NCBI RefSeq assembly: GCF_905115235.1
Contig: NC_051854.1
Location: forward strand, 75,817,463 to 75,881,462
DNA: 64,000 nucleotides
From: Hermetia illucens
Lineage: Eukaryota > Arthropoda > Insecta > Diptera > Stratiomyidae
Direction: 5' to 3'
The position numbers and the translations under genes are program-made. Under the pieces are notes generated by a model. That model was given only the letters and a program-made list of their open reading frames with translations. It was not told the DNA's origin and searched no databases. The first letter of the stretch is position 1. Every line of letters starts with the position of its first letter. This document shows, one piece after another, positions 60,547 through 64,000 of the stretch.

Positions 60547-60552
60547 TTTATA
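60547..60552 (-). promoter_or_regulatory. TATA box of LPMO gene A
   Basis: TATAAAG on the minus strand lies about 82 bp before the start codon at 60465, giving an expected 5' UTR of about 50 nt. Confidence 0.6.
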
Positions 60553-61640
60553 TTCCGGGGAAATATATGTTTTTACCTTGGAACTTTTTTTCCAAACACC
60601 CGACCTACATACATACTTCTGCCAAAAGTATATTTTGATTCCTCTACGATGTTTAATTCCCCATTGTACAAACACAGTGATACAGAAACAACAAATCTAA
60701 TGCACTCGAAATTCCACCTAATGTGTTATCAAAATGTGTTTTCCGATATTTACAATTGGGTAGACACATCAGTTCCACCTTCAAAGATAATTCATAATCA
60801 TTACGAGTATATGCGTTCATATGGAGATTCACATGTACAGTGATATGGTAAATATCAACGACCTATGGGAAGTATCTTAACAGACATCATAAAACAATGG
60901 GCGAACTTCTATTAAGGAAGGTATGAAAATGCTAGAACCTAGAATGTTTGCTGTACCTAAAAAAATAAAGTTCAATGCTCATTTGAACAAATGGGATTTC
61001 AATGATTACGTCTGTTTATCTTTACAATGATTTAAATTAAGTTGCGCCGTTTGGTGACTCTGCCAATGAAATGGAAAACAGAATACCTAACTGCGGGTAG
61101 TTTTTCCAGAAACTAGCTTATAGGTAGGTATTAGTATTGCTGGGGCCATGAGAGCATACTCCCCGGGGTCGTCAGACGTACCCTTAGCATTGACCCTTCA
61201 TATCCATATCCCAAAGCAGTTGAAGGGCAATCTCGAGATGGTTTGGAGGTATCACCGAGTCGGAAAGTCGAAAGGAGTTCGGCAATCTTTCCAGGCAATA
61301 CTTGCGAAGTACTGATACCAAGGTACAGTAATAACAACCTAAACCAACATAGGATAACCTCGCACAGAGACGGCTCCCTCACAGAAGAAGGAGTTTCAAA
61401 TGAATTCCTAGAAGCAGAACATTGCAACTCTAACCGATAACCAGGCCATCTAGGCACTAAAATCCAAATTTGAAGCAGGGACGAGGCTGTCATAGTGAAT
61501 GTAATATGCCCAGGCTGCATAACTAGTTCTGGGTATTCTGGGCTCAGGGCCATATTGGGTTACAAAAAAATAGACAAGCAGCCGCATCGTTGGTTGAATC
61601 AGGGTGTGTTCTGCGAATTATATAAAGGAGCACTTAATAT
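60553..61640. other. Upstream flank of LPMO gene A, unrecognised
   Basis: Short frames (for example 60457-60843 and 61131-61553) have no motif I recognise and no sign of selection. I see no transposon that I can name. Confidence 0.35.
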
Positions 61641-61653
61641 CTGCAAGCCGCTT

Positions 61654-61719
61654 CGGTCACGCTGCTCCCAGGGCAGAGGTAAGGCGGCGTCTGATGACTT
61701 GCTTCTGCCCGCAAAGCCG
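61654..61719 (+). repeat. Family-F hammerhead-like motif, best 5' half
   Basis: CGGTC (61654-61658) is followed by ACGCTGC (61659-61665), an 18-nt loop with CAGGGCAGAGG, GCGGCGT (61684-61690), and CTGATGA (61691-61697). Stem I can pair over all 7 positions with one G-U. The 3' core is altered (AAAGCCG in place of GAAACCG). Confidence 0.55.
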
Positions 61720-61859
61720 TCTTCGCTTAATATTTTTGAATCAAATCCTTTCCATGGAGTTGGAATGAGACTAATAAAACTCAAAACGGGGGAAAACGGT
61801 TGAGGAGTCATACTGACTCAGCCTGCTAAGAGTAGATCTAACACAGTCCTAGGAACATA

Positions 61860-62600
61860 ACAAGTCGGGAAACCGGAAGCTGGGCGCTTCAGGTATTAAA
61901 GGTTTTGTTTTTTTCTTCTGTGAGTATATTTGCGGGTAGAACTATCCCATTTGTACGTAACCCGTTATGTATATGTATTTAACATGTCTGACTACCCACT
62001 TTAGTGTGATGTTGATATTTAGTTGCAGTAAATTTACACGATAAAGTCAACTTTGAGCTACTATAACTTTGTTACTAATAGTACGATTTTCATCAAACTT
62101 GGGGAGAAAACATGCTTCATATTATATTTTATACGAGTACTACTATCAACTTTTATAACTCTAGGATGAAATTAAGGAAGTTTTACTCGATTTCCCCAAA
62201 AATATGATATACTATTATTAACTTAATTTGAACGGATATCAATATGGAGAGTGTTTTGAGGCCTGGGCAGCTTCATGGTTTTTTCTTCAGATTTTTCGGT
62301 TGGGTAGAGAATGGGTTCGTTAAAGAAATCATCACTTTCCACCCCCCCCCCCCCCCCACTCCCCCCTTTCTAACAAATCTCAAAACAAATACCGACTTCG
62401 AAAAGTCCTAATTGAAACCTTTCATTTGATATCCCACACCCATTACACCCCTAATTTACATGTATGGGGAGCCCCCCCTAAATCTCAACGTAGAAGGATA
62501 TCACTCACTGCACGTCTGGGCGTTCACAGTTCCCACCTTCTCACCAAATTTCATGTCAATCGGTATAGCCGTTTCTGAGAAACGTGTGTGCTGCAGAGAG
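61860..62600 (+). repeat. Noncoding repeat X, copy 3
   Basis: AACAAGTCGGGAAACCGG and TATTAAAGGTTTTG match copy 2. TATAACTTTGTTACTAATAG, CAGATTTTTCGGTTGG and CCTTTCATTTGATA match copy 1. It ends in CAGACAGACAGAC just before the R1 LINE. A C-run lies at 62341-62359. Confidence 0.65.
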
Positions 62601-62604
62601 ACAG

Positions 62605-64000
62605 ACAGACAGACGTGCAGAAGTTATTGGCGGCCGGGAAGGTTCAAATCGGATGGGTTGCTTGCCGTCTGAGAGAACAGATTTCTCTAAAATGGTGCTT
62701 CAAGTGCCTCGCGTTTGGCCATTTCGCGAAGGCATGCACCAGCGGCATTGATCCGTCCGATCGATGCAGAAGGTATGGGGAGAAAGGCCATATTGCTAAA
62801 GCGTGCAATAGGGACCCCAAATGCTTATTGTGCGAAGGAAGTGAGGGACGGGATTACCGGCATATTGCCACAAGTACTAAATGCCCGGAATTTAGGAAGG
62901 CGCTGACTTCAATGAAAAAATTAAGTTTATTCAAATAAACCTCAATCATTGTAGGGTCGCTCAAAATTTACTCGAGCAGAGCATCTACGAATCCGAGGTC
63001 CATCATTAGCGAACCCTATAGAAATCGTCACGGTGGCTTATGGGTTACAGATTCGACTGGTGGAGCAGCGATATGGGCATGTGGTCGACAAGCCATACAA
63101 TGTACTGGGGGTCAGACATACAGCGGCTTTGTGTGGGCGAAAATAAACGGGGTATATGTGTACAGCTGTTACGCCCCACCAAGCCTGACACTGCTCAAAT
63201 TCGAGGAAATGCTTGACAGTCTTGTTCTTGACGCAAGGGGTCGTAGTCCAAGGGTGATTGCTGGTGACTTCAATGCTTGGACCCGTGAGTAGGGTAGCAG
63301 AGAAACAAATGCAAAGGGCCGCAGTCTATTAGACGCTTTCGCACAGTTGAATATAATTCTGGCCAACGAAGGATATGTAAACACCTTTCAGAAACGGGGG
63401 TCTACCTCAATCGTAAATCTAACTTTTGTCAGCCTTTGCACTGGCACGTGGTCATCAGGCAATCTTCTTTGGGCTATGGGTGGAGTCACCGGGCATAATA
63501 CCATCATGCCCGAAACCGAGAAAGATATCAGGCCGGTCCGCTAAAGCTCTGGATGAGCAGACCTTCATGGAGGTGTGGTTAGACCAACCTAATAAATCAG
63601 GCGCCTTCACGGAAAGAGCTGCCCATGTCGCCCAATGCATCGCCAAAACGTGTGACGCGTTCATGCCGAGGAGGTGCTGATTTCCCAGTAGAAGACCAAA
63701 CTACTAGTGGAATGCTGAACTGACCAGCCTTCGATCAGCCTGTCACCGAGCCAAAAGAGCGGCTCAAAGAGCGGTAATCAGAATCGACCGAGGGCAAAAA
63801 GGGCGCGCCTATAAGGAAGTCCGCAAAACCCTCAAGCTCGCCATCCAACGGAGCAAGAGGGAATGCTTTAAGGAGCTCTGTTTAGAAGCGCACGTAAACC
63901 CGTGGGGGAGCGCCTATAGAATCGTGATGGGGCGATTCAGAGTCCGATCATCTCCGCAGATCACGTGCCCGTCACTCTTGTTAAAAATTATCCAGGGGTT
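62605..64000 (+). mobile_element. R1-clade LINE, ORF1 end and ORF2 endonuclease, runs off the window
   Basis: ORF1 ends at about 62938 with three zinc knuckles (CFKCLAFGHFAKAC, CRRYGEKGHIAKAC, then a CLLC-type one). ORF2 begins near there (QINLNHCRVAQNLLEQSIYE). Endonuclease motifs SCYAPPSLTLLKFEEMLDSL, VLDARGRSPRVIAGDFNAW and IVNLTFVS follow, then WLDQPNKSGAFTERAA and a charged linker (SACHRAKRAAQRAVIRIDRG). Few stops or frameshifts are seen, so this copy is younger than the R1 copy at 25325. The RT would lie beyond 64000. Confidence 0.85.

Noticed and set aside
62341-62359. Run of Cs as a possible telomeric or G-quadruplex element
   Set aside because: It is a simple homopolymer inside repeat X copy 3, with no repeats of a telomere unit; homopolymer length may also be a sequencing artefact.
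1-64000. CRISPR arrays, bacterial operons or plasmid-like features
   Set aside because: All real genes are intron-bearing insect genes, and the only tandem repeats are a minisatellite, simple repeats and the 3.3-kb duplication.

Overview
This is an insect window, most probably from a fly (Diptera). The host genes have short GT-AG introns of about 50-80 nt next to introns of several kb stuffed with transposons. They match insect Nab2/ZC3H14, the Mps1/TTK kinase, and two AA15 lytic polysaccharide monooxygenases (LPMOs). Most of the remaining DNA is decayed mobile elements: RTE-like, R1, LOA/jockey-like and R2-type LINEs, a tRNA-derived SINE, mariner and Tc1 elements, one Gypsy fossil and several noncoding repeats. 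The species cannot be named from sequence alone.

Layout. On the minus strand, 731-14172 is a complete seven-exon Nab2/ZC3H14 gene (poly(A)-RNA binding, five CCCH fingers). Its two ~5-kb introns carry nested LINE, SINE and LTR fossils. A 464-bp divergent promoter (14173-14636) separates it from Mps1 (TTK) on the plus strand, eight exons from 14637 to 28490. All splice phases in both genes can be followed by eye. From 28.5 to 34.4 kb lies LINE/SINE-rich intergenic DNA. LPMO gene B (minus, exons at 42424-42260, 39819-39447, 34638-34481) and LPMO gene A (minus, exons at 60465-60301, 52918-52552, 52486-52362) share their exon plan: first exons of identical length and a TATA box. An apparently identical 3,304-bp direct duplication (41536-44839 and 44843-48146) doubles gene B's TATA box and first exon. 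The window ends inside a plus-strand R1-type LINE.

Most interesting signals. (1) A 269-bp inverted-repeat element in Mps1 intron 4 carries two hammerhead-ribozyme motifs, one on each strand. An 11-bp target-site duplication flanks it and copies the Mps1 splice donor. A second, decayed copy at 29.5 kb has a different 13-bp duplication. (2) A second family, seen as six pieces, spells a type III hammerhead ribozyme whose stem-I and stem-II loops are complementary over about 11 nt (a kissing loop). No single copy is complete. (3) A DD41D mariner is nested inside a foldback copy of that second family. Hammerheads in inverted pairs, with target duplications of variable length, suggest non-autonomous relatives of Penelope-like elements or retrozymes.

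How the host genes relate: Nab2 and Mps1 share a divergent promoter but act in different processes (nuclear RNA control; spindle checkpoint). The two LPMOs are secreted copper enzymes that arose by tandem duplication.
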